NCBI GenBank assembly: GCA_002686705.1
Contig: NYYH01000081.1
Location: forward strand, 1 to 17,019
Source: Bacteroidota bacterium
GTDB lineage: Bacteria > Bacteroidota > Bacteroidia > Bacteroidales > F082
Direction: 5' to 3'
Length of the DNA: 17,019 nt
The position numbers were made by a program, and so were the translations under genes. The notes beneath the pieces were generated by a model. The model did not search any database. It saw only the letters and a list, made by a program, of their open reading frames with translations, and had not been told where the DNA came from. Each line of letters begins with the position of its first letter. Position 1 is the stretch's first letter. Positions 16,937 to 17,019 of the stretch are shown here, one piece after another.

Positions 16937-17019
16937 AATGCTTAATATTAGATGTAATAACTTTTGAACATGAAAATCATATCTATTACTGGCAGGTGCT
17001 AACTACCATTATCGGGGAT
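16937..17019. other. Window edge with no supported gene
   Basis: The plus strand has an ATG at 16970 that stops after ten codons (17000-17002). The three minus-strand frames entering from the edge close at 16986-16988, 16999-17001 and 17009-17011. One of them could be the end of an upstream minus-strand gene, but too few residues are visible. This stretch probably holds the promoter of the TSUP-asparaginase pair; I see no clear TAnnTTTG element in it. Confidence 0.3.

Noticed and set aside
16970..17002. Ten-codon plus-strand frame starting MKIISITG
   Set aside because: Too short, no ribosome binding site, and no sign that it is a leader peptide.

Overview
The window looks like ordinary chromosomal DNA from a member of the Bacteroidota, most likely a marine or free-living relative of the Bacteroidales/Marinilabiliales. 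The evidence is: a large secreted protein with a type IX secretion (T9SS) C-terminal sorting domain; AT-rich DNA with promoter-like TAnnTTTG elements and few Shine-Dalgarno sites; an atpD with the lineage-typical insertion next to a one-domain atpC; a DksA-family protein that has lost its zinc cysteines; and the gene order ileS - dksA-like - lspA. The assignment is inferred from these traits; no 16S or other marker gene is present.

Layout. Bases 1-78 hold the tail of an unidentified plus-strand gene. Bases 201-6508 are plus-strand envelope or secreted genes: a SnoaL/NTF2-fold lipoprotein, a 1536-residue modular T9SS cargo protein built from FnIII-like, carboxypeptidase-regulatory-like and jelly-roll modules, and a TPR lipoprotein. 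Bases 6556-8398 (minus strand) are atpC and atpD, convergent with the TPR gene, so no further ATP synthase genes follow here. The atpD-atpC gap contains a heptamer array arranged as an inverted repeat. Bases 8627-13808 (plus strand) are an unknown 172-residue protein, isoleucyl-tRNA synthetase, a DksA-like regulator and lipoprotein signal peptidase. Bases 13863-15110 encode a U32-family protein. Bases 15154-16936 (minus strand) are a likely two-gene operon: a TSUP-family membrane transporter followed by an isoaspartyl peptidase/asparaginase lipoprotein. The last 83 bases hold no supported gene.

How the genes fit together. Most are housekeeping: energy (F1 beta and epsilon), translation (IleRS, perhaps tRNA or rRNA hydroxylation by the U32 protein), transcriptional control (DksA-like) and lipoprotein maturation. 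LspA would process the three lipoproteins encoded here.

I found no CRISPR array, tRNA or rRNA gene, insertion sequence, prophage or recognisable defence island. The points most worth a second look are the swapped GIHH active-site motif of IleRS (linked in type 2 enzymes to very high mupirocin resistance), the heptamer inverted array between atpD and atpC, the repeated splitting of FnIII-like modules by jelly-roll insertions in the T9SS protein, and the uncharacterised 172-residue protein upstream of ileS.
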